From Terrisporobacter petrolearius (GTDB lineage Bacteria > Bacillota > Clostridia > Peptostreptococcales > Peptostreptococcaceae): DNA of 33,913 bases. The stretch spans positions 1-33,913 of the forward strand of contig NZ_JAHZMO010000035.1 in NCBI RefSeq assembly GCF_020748185.1, read 5' to 3'. Position numbers and translations under genes: made by a program. The notes under the pieces are model-generated. The model was not told the DNA's origin and ran no database searches. It saw nothing but the letters and a program-made list of their open reading frames with translations. Shown here piece by piece: positions 1-6,879 of this stretch. The stretch's first letter is position 1; every line of letters begins with the position of its first letter.

Positions 1-158
1 GGCTAATTACGAACTATTTTCACAGTAAATCATCAATTTTTCGTTGAAATTTGATAGTCTATTAATTGTGTCTAAAAACACATAATATAAAATTCAATAA
101 AATATGTTGACTTTAACTAGCTGGTCTTAAATTAGATTTTACAGGTACTTTTATCCTG

Positions 159-800
159 TGTCTATTTTAAGGGGTGATATTCAAGACTAACTTCACCCTT
201 CACATTAGTGTCAATTTTCTAAGAAATATATTAAAAGTACACCTCAAATTACTGCTGAAAATATATTAAATAGAAATTTTAGCGCAGCTACGCTGAGTGA
301 GAAATGGCTAACTGATGTAACTGAATTCAAGTTAGCTAATGGTACAATGGCCTATTTAAGTGCAATAATAGATTTGTACAATAATAGTATAATTTCATAT
401 GTTTTTGGGCGCTCAAATAACAATAAACTCGTATTTATTTAGCTATGGAAAAAATCCTCACACCAGTCCCCTATTTCATAGTAACCGAGGATATCAATAT
501 ACAAGTAAAACATTTAAATTAAAACTTGATAATGTATCAGCTACTCAAAACATATCTCATGTTGGTAGATGTATAGATAACGGTCCAATAGAAGTTTTTT
601 GGGGCATTATTAAATCTGAGATGTACTATTTAAGAAAATTTCATAACTTTGATGAGTTAAAATTAGCAATTGATAATTATATAGAATTTTATAATAATAA
701 AAGATTACAGAAAAAGCTAAAAGTCCTAAGTCCAATTGAATATAGGACTTATACCTTAGTTGCTTAATTTTTAATTATTGACAAACCCCTTAATAATACT
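159..800 (+). mobile_element. Decayed IS3-family insertion sequence remnant
   Basis: A short element holding only the 3' part of an IS3-type transposase. Candidate ends are TGTCTATTTTAAGGGG (from 159) and, inverted, CCCCTTAA (near 787-794). They share about 8-9 bases and are clearly eroded. There is no room for orfA or for the 5' half of orfB between the left end and the conserved integrase region, so an internal deletion is likely. The end assignments are inference; the transposase remnant is solid. Confidence 0.6.
209..767 (+). pseudogene. IS3-family transposase OrfB (rve integrase) fragment, frameshifted
   Basis: The first part (209-442) reads WLTDVTEFKLANG, the usual neighbourhood of the first catalytic aspartate of an IS3 DDE integrase, and stops at TAG 440-442. 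A second frame (399-767) continues with the rest: FHSNRGYQYTS, GPIEVFWGIIKSE and a C-terminal region typical of the family (FYNNKRLQKKL...LSPIEYR). A frameshift near 400-440 therefore splits the gene. The second catalytic residue, normally D in HSDxGxQY, is N here (codon 483-485). The N-terminal part is missing. Three independent lesions make this a dead transposase. Confidence 0.85.
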
Positions 801-807
801 TTATTTT

Positions 808-1425
808 TCAATTCCTATTATAATCCCAGTCATATCCACAGTCTTTGCAATATCCTTCATCCTCATTTAGTAAATATAAATAATCACTTCCACAAGATGG
901 ACAAATACCTTGGTCTATATAATAGCTATCTGCTTTATAGCTAAATGCTTCTGGAGGGTTTTCATATTCCTCTTTTTCCTTTTTACTTTCATAATCTTTT
1001 CCATCAGTCACACACTGTATCCATCCGTCATTAAATCCGGCCGAATATCCTTCGTCATATTTGCTGTTAATAATCCCATCCCCTCCAGCATCATCTATTT
1101 GAGCTTTGTAATAACCATCTTTGTATCCGTCTTTGTATCCTCTTTCATATTCACTTTCTTGCTTTTTATTTGAAGTATTGCTTGTTTGTGTTTTTTCATT
1201 ATCCTTTTCTTTTTCTTCATTTTTGATTTCTGGTTTTTCGATAACCCACTTAACTTCTTTTCCACAATCTTTGCAGTACTTGGTTACTTCTTTGGATTCA
1301 GCTGCACATTCACTGCAGTAGATTATTTTTTCTTCTTTTGATGCTTCTTCTGCTTTTTCATTGCTTTTGGTGCATCCTGTACTTAGACTTAATACTACTA
1401 TTAGTGCTAATATTAATTTTTTCAT
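808..1425 (-). CDS. Lipoprotein with two zinc ribbons and a GYxxGY repeat
   Basis: 205 residues. A lipoprotein signal ends at lipobox LSTGC (Cys18), so the mature protein should be membrane anchored outside the cytoplasm. After it comes a zinc-ribbon-like pair (CSEC...CKDC), an acidic/lysine-rich linker, a YERGYKDGYKDGYYKAQ segment, then a second CxxC...CxxC pair at the C terminus (CPSC...CKDC). Four CxxC knuckles on an exported protein are unusual, because such ribbons are usually cytoplasmic. The start has a good ribosome binding site (GAGGGAGA). The GYxxGY repeat resembles the GKKEGY motif of the coiled-coil proteins at 2.0-3.0 kb, but the resemblance is short. Function unknown. Confidence 0.75.
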   Translation of the reverse strand: MKKLILALIVVLSLSTGCTKSNEKAEEASKEEKIIYCSECAAESKEVTKYCKDCGKEVKWVIEKPEIKNEEKEKDNEKTQTSNTSNKKQESEYERGYKDGYKDGYYKAQIDDAGGDGIINSKYDEGYSAGFNDGWIQCVTDGKDYESKKEKEEYENPPEAFSYKADSYYIDQGICPSCGSDYLYLLNEDEGYCKDCGYDWDYNRN

Positions 1426-1571
1426 ATCTTACTCTCCCTCATAATTCAAAGTACTCTTATGGTAAATTTATGTAATTATATCATGTCAGATTTTTATGAA
1501 ATACTAAATATGCATCTAGTAGGTATTTAGTTATTGATGGAGTTACTATAGATTTAAACTATAATGATTAA

Positions 1572-1835
1572 TTATTTTAATTTCAACTTTTCAATTACTT
1601 CAAAAGCAATATAACTTATTATTGTACCCTCATAAAACTTATCTTTGAAATACAGATCATATATATTTAATTTCTTAGAGCATCTCTCATCATAAGTTTT
1701 AAATCCTAACATACCTAGATGTTCCCAATATAGCAAGTCCTTGTCACAAAACATCAAGAACTTCACCCCTGGGTGAAATTTTGAGACACGCAGTGGCTCA
1801 GTTGCTAACATTTCTTGAATTACATCTTTAATCAT
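1572..1835 (-). CDS. Small hypothetical protein containing a palindromic repeat
   Basis: 87 residues, not recognised. Residues about 22-34 (HPGVKFLMFCDKD) are encoded by a 25-bp palindromic repeat and its flank, which recur at 6.34 and 14.93 kb. The rest of the protein has no visible domain. The ATG at 1835 lacks a convincing ribosome binding site, so the start may be wrong or the frame may be a remnant of a longer gene. It stands alone between two long gaps. Confidence that it is expressed is modest. Confidence 0.45.
   Translation of the reverse strand: MIKDVIQEMLATEPLRVSKFHPGVKFLMFCDKDLLYWEHLGMLGFKTYDERCSKKLNIYDLYFKDKFYEGTIISYIAFEVIEKLKLK
1737..1761. repeat. 25-bp palindromic repeat, copy 1 of 3 (inside a reading frame)
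   Basis: GTCCTTGTC...CATCAAGAAC, with outer arms related to GTTCTT/AAGAAC and the same 25-bp length as the copies at 6339 and 14933. It is followed by CTTCACCCCT, which is also found after the third copy. About six of ten arm positions can pair, so this copy is degenerate. Confidence 0.5.
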
Positions 1836-2032
1836 GTCTTTTAGATAATTTCCAATATCACCTGACTACTAAGTTATTCATCTGCAATAATTCACCTTAT
1901 TAATTTTTTCTTTTAATGTACTCCTAAAAATACCCCCCTTCCTGGCATCTGACTTTACATTTTTATAATTGCCATAAAGGAGTATTTATTTCATCATAAT
2001 CGCAAATTATTTTGCATTACTGTTAAACATTT

Positions 2033-2434
2033 CTATTTCAACTTTTTTAGTTTTTTTTCCATAATCATAATTTGATTCATATAATCTTTTTCTTCATTGG
2101 ACATACTAATTTTTTTCATCATTTCATCAATATATCTTTCATAATCATCAATTAATTTGTCATATCTAGCTTTATCGCTTTCAAATATCTTTGTTTGTTT
2201 TAAAAATTCTTCTGCTTGTTTAAGTAACTTTTTTTCATATTCATATGAGGCTTGTTGATATCCCTCTTTTTTACCTACATGTTTTCCTTGATTAAATGCA
2301 TGCTGTGTAAACTTATCACTTAATATAGTGTATTTATAACCTGTACCGGCTAAATCACCTAATGTAACTTTTCTATCTCTTTCATCTGTATAGACTACAT
2401 CTCCTCTATTTTTTAAAAAATCTAGTATTCCCAT
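2033..2434 (-). CDS. Coiled-coil protein, paralogue of the 2553-2969 gene
   Basis: 133 residues from the ATG at 2434, which sits 6 bases after GGAGG; a TTG just upstream is less likely. The middle carries GKHVGKKEGYQQASYEYEKK, followed by a charged helical region (KQAEEFLKQ...) that should form a coiled coil to the C terminus. The neighbouring protein has the same motif and tail, while the N termini differ (here MGILDFLKNRGD). The pair looks like a duplication with a diverged front end. No signal peptide or membrane segment is visible. The gene lies downstream of the 396-residue gene in a leftward cluster. Function unknown. Confidence 0.75.
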   Translation of the reverse strand: MGILDFLKNRGDVVYTDERDRKVTLGDLAGTGYKYTILSDKFTQHAFNQGKHVGKKEGYQQASYEYEKKLLKQAEEFLKQTKIFESDKARYDKLIDDYERYIDEMMKKISMSNEEKDYMNQIMIMEKKLKKLK

Positions 2435-2552
2435 CAAATTCCTCCATCAAAATAATTATAATTCTCCTGATTAGCTAAGTTTACTATATTTATCAACAGG
2501 ATCATAATATTTTTAAAAGCCCATTAATTTTTATGATAACTACATTTTATCA

Positions 2553-2969
2553 TTATCTTGCTTTAATAAGCTTTCTCTCCATAATCATAATTTTATTTAA
2601 ATATGTTTCTTCTTCACTTGTTAATGATTGTTTAGCGCTCATTTCTTCAATATAAATTTCATATTCATTTATAAGTTGTTCATATTCATCTCTCTGTTGA
2701 TTGAAAGCATTCTGCTGATTTATAAATTCTTCTGCTTGCTTCAGTAATTTTTTCTCATACTCATAAGAAGCTTGTACATATCCTTCTTTTTTCCCCTCAT
2801 GTTTACCTGCATTATAAACATGACTAACTCCTGGCATATCTTCTAAATAAGTTTCTTTAAACTCTTCTTTTAATCCCTCAACTACTCCAAATGTTGCAAC
2901 ATTTTCAACAATACTCTTCAATCCATATCCTGGTATTAAGCTTTTCTTTAAAAATCTTTTAACTCCCAT
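2553..2969 (-). CDS. Coiled-coil protein, paralogue of the 2033-2434 gene
   Basis: 138 residues. The N-terminal 55 residues are hydrophobic/glycine containing (GYGLKSIVENVATFGVVEG). Then comes GKHEGKKEGYVQASYEYEKK and a long charged helix ending MIMERKLIKAR, matching MIMEKKLKKLK in the paralogue. The ATG has a good ribosome binding site (TTAGGAGAATAAA). Only 9 bases separate it from the stop of the 396-residue gene upstream, so the two are probably co-transcribed and may act together. Not recognised as a named family. Confidence 0.78.
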   Translation of the reverse strand: MGVKRFLKKSLIPGYGLKSIVENVATFGVVEGLKEEFKETYLEDMPGVSHVYNAGKHEGKKEGYVQASYEYEKKLLKQAEEFINQQNAFNQQRDEYEQLINEYEIYIEEMSAKQSLTSEEETYLNKIMIMERKLIKAR

Positions 2970-2978
2970 TTTATTCTC

Positions 2979-4169
2979 CTAAAAATTATATTCTTCACCT
3001 TGAATTAATTTATTAAAACCACCAAATACAAAATCCTCTTTCACTTTTTGAATGTATGCTGTATCAGTGACCAAGCGATACATTGTAACCATCAATCCAC
3101 CTACATCTAAATCTTTGATAGCTGATTCATTTCCTGCTATTGCATTTCCTCCAACCCAGATAATATTACTACATGAAGATATTATGTTTGAATATGAAAT
3201 GATTTTTCTTGTTTTTACCTCATACAAATCACGGCTTGGATATTTTTCAGAATTATAGTATAATCCATGGATTAATGTAATGAGCATGTTTATTAATATA
3301 GCAACCGCTGCCTGTGTCCCTACAACTGCTACATCCTTTAATAAACATAAAATATCGTACCCATCTTTATAAAGTTTTCCAGCCAAATCCGGTGAAAATA
3401 TTTCTAATAATGGTATTGGTAATCCAAACTTAGTATACACATCAGACTTTAAGTGTAGTGCTTGTGCAAAAACTGCAGCTGGTAAGCGTTTATCATCTTC
3501 CTTTATACTTTCAATAGCCATCATAAAAGCTTGGCCTATATCGGTTTTATGATCCCAGTGCTTTGGCCTTGGTTCATTTGAAATTTTATATGTACTAAAA
3601 TCTTCAAGTGTTATTGTATCTGAAATGATATTAATAGTACCAAACAGCCATCCTGCAATTGGATCGTGACCAAGTGTATGTATTCTATGGTAACCGGCTT
3701 CCATATTTATACCAAATTTAGGTGATCCAACCGAAACGTCATATGGAACACCATCATATATAATTTCTAACCAAGTCCTATATTTTTCACTTTTATTATA
3801 ATCCCACTTTTCACTATGATTTTCTTTATACTTATCTCTTTTTTCTCGCTCCATTTTTTTTATCCCAGAATCATTGTCTTTAACTCTTGAATCACTTATT
3901 TTTTTATCTGCCAATGAATTGATTTTAGAAATAAGAACCCATCTTCCAACCTGTAACGCAGTAGCAAATAATAAAAATTTAACATCCATGGAATCTAAAC
4001 CTGTTTGCCTTTCAAACTCTAAATCTAAATTATCGAGGATTTTTCTTGAATTATGTGCTACTTCAGCTACTCTAAATGATTCATCAGCTATAGTCTCCAT
4101 ATTTCTTAGCGTTTTTTCTGAACTACTACTTACTTCTTTTCTTCTTCTACGTAACTCTTCTATATCCAT
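2979..4169 (-). CDS. Conserved hypothetical protein, 396 residues (family with a relic at 16.1 kb)
   Basis: Residues 1-60 are charged and helical (RRRRKEVSSSSEKTLRNME). The central part has HRIHTLGHDPIAGWLFG followed by NIISDTITLEDF, with the look of a conserved, possibly catalytic or metal-binding core (clustered His and Asp). Further on are a second conserved block (AQALHLKSDVYTKFGLPIPL) and a hydrophobic, possibly membrane-associated stretch (VGTQAAVAILINMLITLIHG). The ribosome binding site is GGGAG. A 142-bp relic of a second member lies at 16058-16199. The gene sits downstream of WYL-GGDEF cassette A and directly upstream of the two coiled-coil genes. I cannot assign a function. Confidence 0.8.
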   Translation of the reverse strand: MDIEELRRRRKEVSSSSEKTLRNMETIADESFRVAEVAHNSRKILDNLDLEFERQTGLDSMDVKFLLFATALQVGRWVLISKINSLADKKISDSRVKDNDSGIKKMEREKRDKYKENHSEKWDYNKSEKYRTWLEIIYDGVPYDVSVGSPKFGINMEAGYHRIHTLGHDPIAGWLFGTINIISDTITLEDFSTYKISNEPRPKHWDHKTDIGQAFMMAIESIKEDDKRLPAAVFAQALHLKSDVYTKFGLPIPLLEIFSPDLAGKLYKDGYDILCLLKDVAVVGTQAAVAILINMLITLIHGLYYNSEKYPSRDLYEVKTRKIISYSNIISSCSNIIWVGGNAIAGNESAIKDLDVGGLMVTMYRLVTDTAYIQKVKEDFVFGGFNKLIQGEEYNF

Positions 4170-4180
4170 AATTTGCTCCC

Positions 4181-4426
4181 TTACCTCGTATTCCTTAAAC
4201 TTTCCATATATCTATTTTTTTTACAGTGCCATGAAGATGGATGCTTCCCTCCAATACATATAGTTGATTTATTTTTTATACACTCATGAATCGCTAGCTG
4301 AGTTAATGCCTGCAATGTTGTGTTTTTATTTATTATTATTTTAGTTCTTGGTGGTGCTAACAAGTCTTTTTTATGCGAACCTCTTGTACATAAGTTCACA
4401 ATAATATTTGGTTTATATCTCCCCAA
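4181..4426 (-). pseudogene. C-terminal fragment of an unrecognised gene
   Basis: The 81-residue frame would need a TTG start without a ribosome binding site. The same frame stays open upstream to within a few bases of the WYL gene's stop (DEYFIDRLGRYKPNIIVNL). That fits a gene whose 5' part was lost where the duplicated WYL-GGDEF segment begins (about 4485). The visible part has two CxxG-like stretches (LCTRGSHKK, CIGGKHPSSWHC) but no recognised domain. It ends 12 bases before the 396-residue gene. It could still be a short real gene. Confidence 0.45.
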
Positions 4427-4473
4427 CCTGTCAATAAAATATTCATCAAGATTATCATAAGTACCTTTTGATT

Positions 4474-5463
4474 TTATTCATATGTATACACTCTTCTCAT
4501 CTTCTCAATAGTTTCAATCATTTCTTCTCTAAACTTATCAGAACCAATAACCTCTACAGATTCCCCCTGGCTCAAAAGCCACATTTTTATACCTTTTCCA
4601 AATAACTCTGCCTCTACTGTGTATTCTCCTTTTCCATCTACTATTGTCGCATCAGGCAATCTATCTTCAACTGCCTCGATGGATCTACCTGTGAATCTAA
4701 ACTTTACCCTTTCCAGTTTTCCTGTTTGCATAAATTGAATTGACTTTCTAAACTTTCCATCTTGAAATCTTTTGCTATAATCTACTTTATATTTTTCATC
4801 AGTAATGACTAAATCTTTGATTCTGTCTACTCTATAAATAGCAGGGTATTCATAGCTTTTTCCTTCAATAAAAGCTATCAGGTAAAAATAATACTCTGAA
4901 AATAACAATCCTTGTGGACAAACTTTTCTTTTCGAAACCTCTTCTTGTAATTTTCCATCAGTACCTATTTTAAAATACCCAATGCTCAATATTTTTTGTT
5001 CTTTTATGGCATTGCTTATTTGCCATAACTTATCTAAAAGTTTCTTGCCGTGTTTTGGTGAATCATAGTGATGTAACTCATTTCTAATAATTATTTCAAT
5101 TTTATCTTTATCTTCGCTTATACAGTTTTCAAGGAGCTTGTCTAACATATCTTTTAACTCAGCCTTTATAAAACCTCTACTTTCTAGAAGAACCTTAGAG
5201 ATAGCCAAAACTTCATTTTCATTGAGATTTTTTTCATGTTTACCTCTAAGAATATATCCTCCTTTTTCTTTATCTGTTACAATTTCCTCACCTATCAACT
5301 CTCCATCAGGCTTTTCAACAAACTTTTTAACATCTTGCATATACCTATAAAAAGTTCTTTCATTAATATTAAATTTGTCTATTACCTCATGCTTTCTAAC
5401 TACTTTTCCTTCAAGTAATCTATTATAAATATATAACAACACTTCCCCTTTAAATCTTTCCAT
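4474..5463 (-). CDS. WYL-domain transcriptional regulator, copy A
   Basis: 329 residues with the layout of the YafY/DeoR-like WYL family. An N-terminal helix-turn-helix (FNINERTFYRYMQDVKKF) is followed by a central WYL domain (GLLFSEYYFYLIAFIEG, YPAIYRVDRIKDL) and a C-terminal WCX-type region (VKFRFTGRSIEAVEDRLPDA). Such proteins usually sense a ligand, often nucleotides or nucleic acid, and control nearby genes including defence systems (family knowledge). The ATG follows AAAGGAG with a rather long spacer. It lies 47 bases downstream of a GGDEF gene. It is about 96% identical to the protein at 18261-19244; the last few residues differ exactly where the duplication ends. Confidence 0.9.
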   Translation of the reverse strand: MERFKGEVLLYIYNRLLEGKVVRKHEVIDKFNINERTFYRYMQDVKKFVEKPDGELIGEEIVTDKEKGGYILRGKHEKNLNENEVLAISKVLLESRGFIKAELKDMLDKLLENCISEDKDKIEIIIRNELHHYDSPKHGKKLLDKLWQISNAIKEQKILSIGYFKIGTDGKLQEEVSKRKVCPQGLLFSEYYFYLIAFIEGKSYEYPAIYRVDRIKDLVITDEKYKVDYSKRFQDGKFRKSIQFMQTGKLERVKFRFTGRSIEAVEDRLPDATIVDGKGEYTVEAELFGKGIKMWLLSQGESVEVIGSDKFREEMIETIEKMRRVYTYE

Positions 5464-5510
5464 ATAAAAATTTTGCTCCTTTAAATAGTATATCTTAATT
5501 TATTCTTTTA

Positions 5511-6116
5511 TTATTTTTCTACATTTATCGCATAATTCCTCTTTTTTCCCCTTTTAATCCTATACATTTCTGTATCTGCCATTCTTATTATATCCTTACT
5601 AGTTAACTTTTCTTCTGTTTCTTTACTGTATTCATAAAATCCATAGCTAAGGCTCAAGTTATATTTTTCATTATTTTTATTACTTTCTTCTATTAATTTT
5701 ATTATTCTCCCCCATACTGTATTGACTTCTTTCATTGTTGTTTTAGGAAATACCACTAAAAATTCATCACCTCCCATTCTAATTGCAAAGTCAGTTTTCC
5801 TAATACTTTCTTTCAAAATTTCAGCTACACTTATTAATAGTTTGTCCCCTTGTTCATGGCCAAAAGTATCATTTATTATCTTTAGTCCATCCACATCAAT
5901 AAAGGAAATAACCAGATTTTTATCATTATCTTTTGCTAGTTTCAATTCTCTTTCTAGTAACCCTAAACCTGATTTTCTATTTAGTACTCCTGTCATTGAA
6001 TCTATACTCACTAAGTAATTTAACTTTTTATTTTCTAACCTTAATTTCTGTAGCATCTCATCTTTCTGTATCAAAATCTCAATAAGTTTTTTTCTATTCT
6101 TATTATAATAATTCAC
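5511..6116 (-). CDS. GGDEF diguanylate cyclase, copy A
   Basis: 201 residues: a short N-terminal helix (about 1-36, coiled coil), then one GGDEF domain. The active site is intact (GGDEF at 115-119, metal-binding D74 in FIDVDG). The inhibitory I-site RxxD is present (R106-D109, exactly five residues before GGDEF). It should make cyclic di-GMP and be product inhibited. There is no membrane segment or sensor domain, so any input must come through the N-terminal helix or a partner. The start is GTG with GGGGAGA upstream. It is paired with the WYL regulator downstream, and the whole pair is duplicated at 18.3-19.9 kb. Confidence 0.93.
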   Translation of the reverse strand: MNYYNKNRKKLIEILIQKDEMLQKLRLENKKLNYLVSIDSMTGVLNRKSGLGLLERELKLAKDNDKNLVISFIDVDGLKIINDTFGHEQGDKLLISVAEILKESIRKTDFAIRMGGDEFLVVFPKTTMKEVNTVWGRIIKLIEESNKNNEKYNLSLSYGFYEYSKETEEKLTSKDIIRMADTEMYRIKRGKKRNYAINVEK

Positions 6117-6228
6117 TTTCTCTCCCCATCCTTAATATTTATATCATTTAACTTTATCTTAATTATACTTTTGCTCAATGACACAGACTGTCAGTGAAAA
6201 TAAAAATTCAAAATTTTTTAAAATAAAA

Positions 6229-6268
6229 GGCCACTAACAAAGAAAATAAACTCCTTTAGTTAGTGACC
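6229..6268 (-). terminator. Rho-independent terminator upstream of GGDEF copy A
   Basis: Read leftward, GGTCACTAAC...GTTAGTGGCC forms a long stem followed by TTTTATTTT. It should stop transcription from the glycine-zipper operon (6440-8349) before cassette A, so the cassette needs its own promoter in the 110 bases before 6116. Confidence 0.75.
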
Positions 6269-6338
6269 AATATTAATATCTATTCAATTTATACTTATTT
6301 TTAATTATTGATTATTTTTAGGTATATTGTTTTAGTAT

Positions 6339-6363
6339 GTTCTTAGCACAAAACATGAAGAAC
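6339..6363. repeat. 25-bp palindromic repeat, copy 2 of 3
   Basis: GTTCTTAGCA-CAAAA-CATGAAGAAC. The outer six bases on each side pair (GTTCTT/AAGAAC). About 25 bases further right, AAGGTATTTCAATAACTT matches AAGGTATTGCAATGACTT after copy 3, so the repeated unit is larger (about 75 bp). It abuts the right edge of duplication copy A. Confidence 0.6.
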
Positions 6364-6439
6364 TGTATCTCCCAATATCATAATTAAGGTATTTCAATAA
6401 CTTTACCTGATATCTACTTAGATTTTATATCTCATATTT

Positions 6440-6871
6440 CTATAAAATTAAATCTGTGTTGTCATTTTGTAATGCATTACTTATACTATCAAAATCTTTT
6501 AATGGAGACTCTTTTACGATATCACTTATACCATTCATAGCTGCTATCGCTACTGAATCTTTATCTTCATCTAATGCTCTTTCAAGTACATCAAAGCTTT
6601 TATCTATAACATTCTTTCTTTCATTAAATATAGCTTTTGATATATTTTCTACTGTTTCTTTATTTGATTTAATCTTGGCTAAATGAATTTCTGTTGACTT
6701 TTCAATAGCTAATCTTTTAGTAGTTTCTTCTTCTTTAGTTTTTTCATAATCTCTTTTAGATTCTACTACCATCTTAAATACATCTACAGCATCTTTTGAA
6801 TTTACGTTATCTAAATTAAAGCAACCATTTTTCTTACTTACTTTTTTATTATCTATTACTTCGCCTTTCAT
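6440..6871 (-). CDS. Hypothetical helical protein, partner of the glycine-zipper protein
   Basis: 143 residues, not recognised. The N terminus is lysine rich with one Cys (KKNGCFNLDNV). From about residue 30 on it is charged and helical (VVESKRDYEKTKEEETTKR) and probably coiled coil. No signal peptide or membrane segment is visible. The ATG follows TTAGGAGGGAAT. Only 8 bases separate it from the 489-residue gene upstream, so the two are one operon and may form a complex in which this is the soluble partner. Confidence 0.7.
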   Translation of the reverse strand: MKGEVIDNKKVSKKNGCFNLDNVNSKDAVDVFKMVVESKRDYEKTKEEETTKRLAIEKSTEIHLAKIKSNKETVENISKAIFNERKNVIDKSFDVLERALDEDKDSVAIAAMNGISDIVKESPLKDFDSISNALQNDNTDLIL

Positions 6872-6879
6872 ATTCCCTC

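Larger units (their letters stand above)
4485..6337. repeat. Segmental duplication, copy A (partner 18267-20118)
   Basis: About 1.85 kb present twice in the same orientation with scattered substitutions. It covers the WYL gene, the GGDEF gene and a terminator hairpin. The left edge falls inside the last codons of the WYL gene and the right edge at TTGTTTTAGTA (6327-6337), two bases before a 25-bp palindromic repeat. The other copy diverges at the same point. Confidence 0.9.

Noticed and set aside
181..210. CAAGACTAACTTCACCCTT considered as a fourth palindromic-repeat copy
   Set aside because: Only the flank resembles the family; no GTTCTT/AAGAAC arms, and it lies in the insertion-sequence end.
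5511..6116. GGDEF gene considered as a nucleotide-signalling defence cyclase (CBASS/Pycsar-like)
   Set aside because: It is a standard diguanylate cyclase with an intact I-site; no CD-NTase fold or cap effector typical of those systems beside it.
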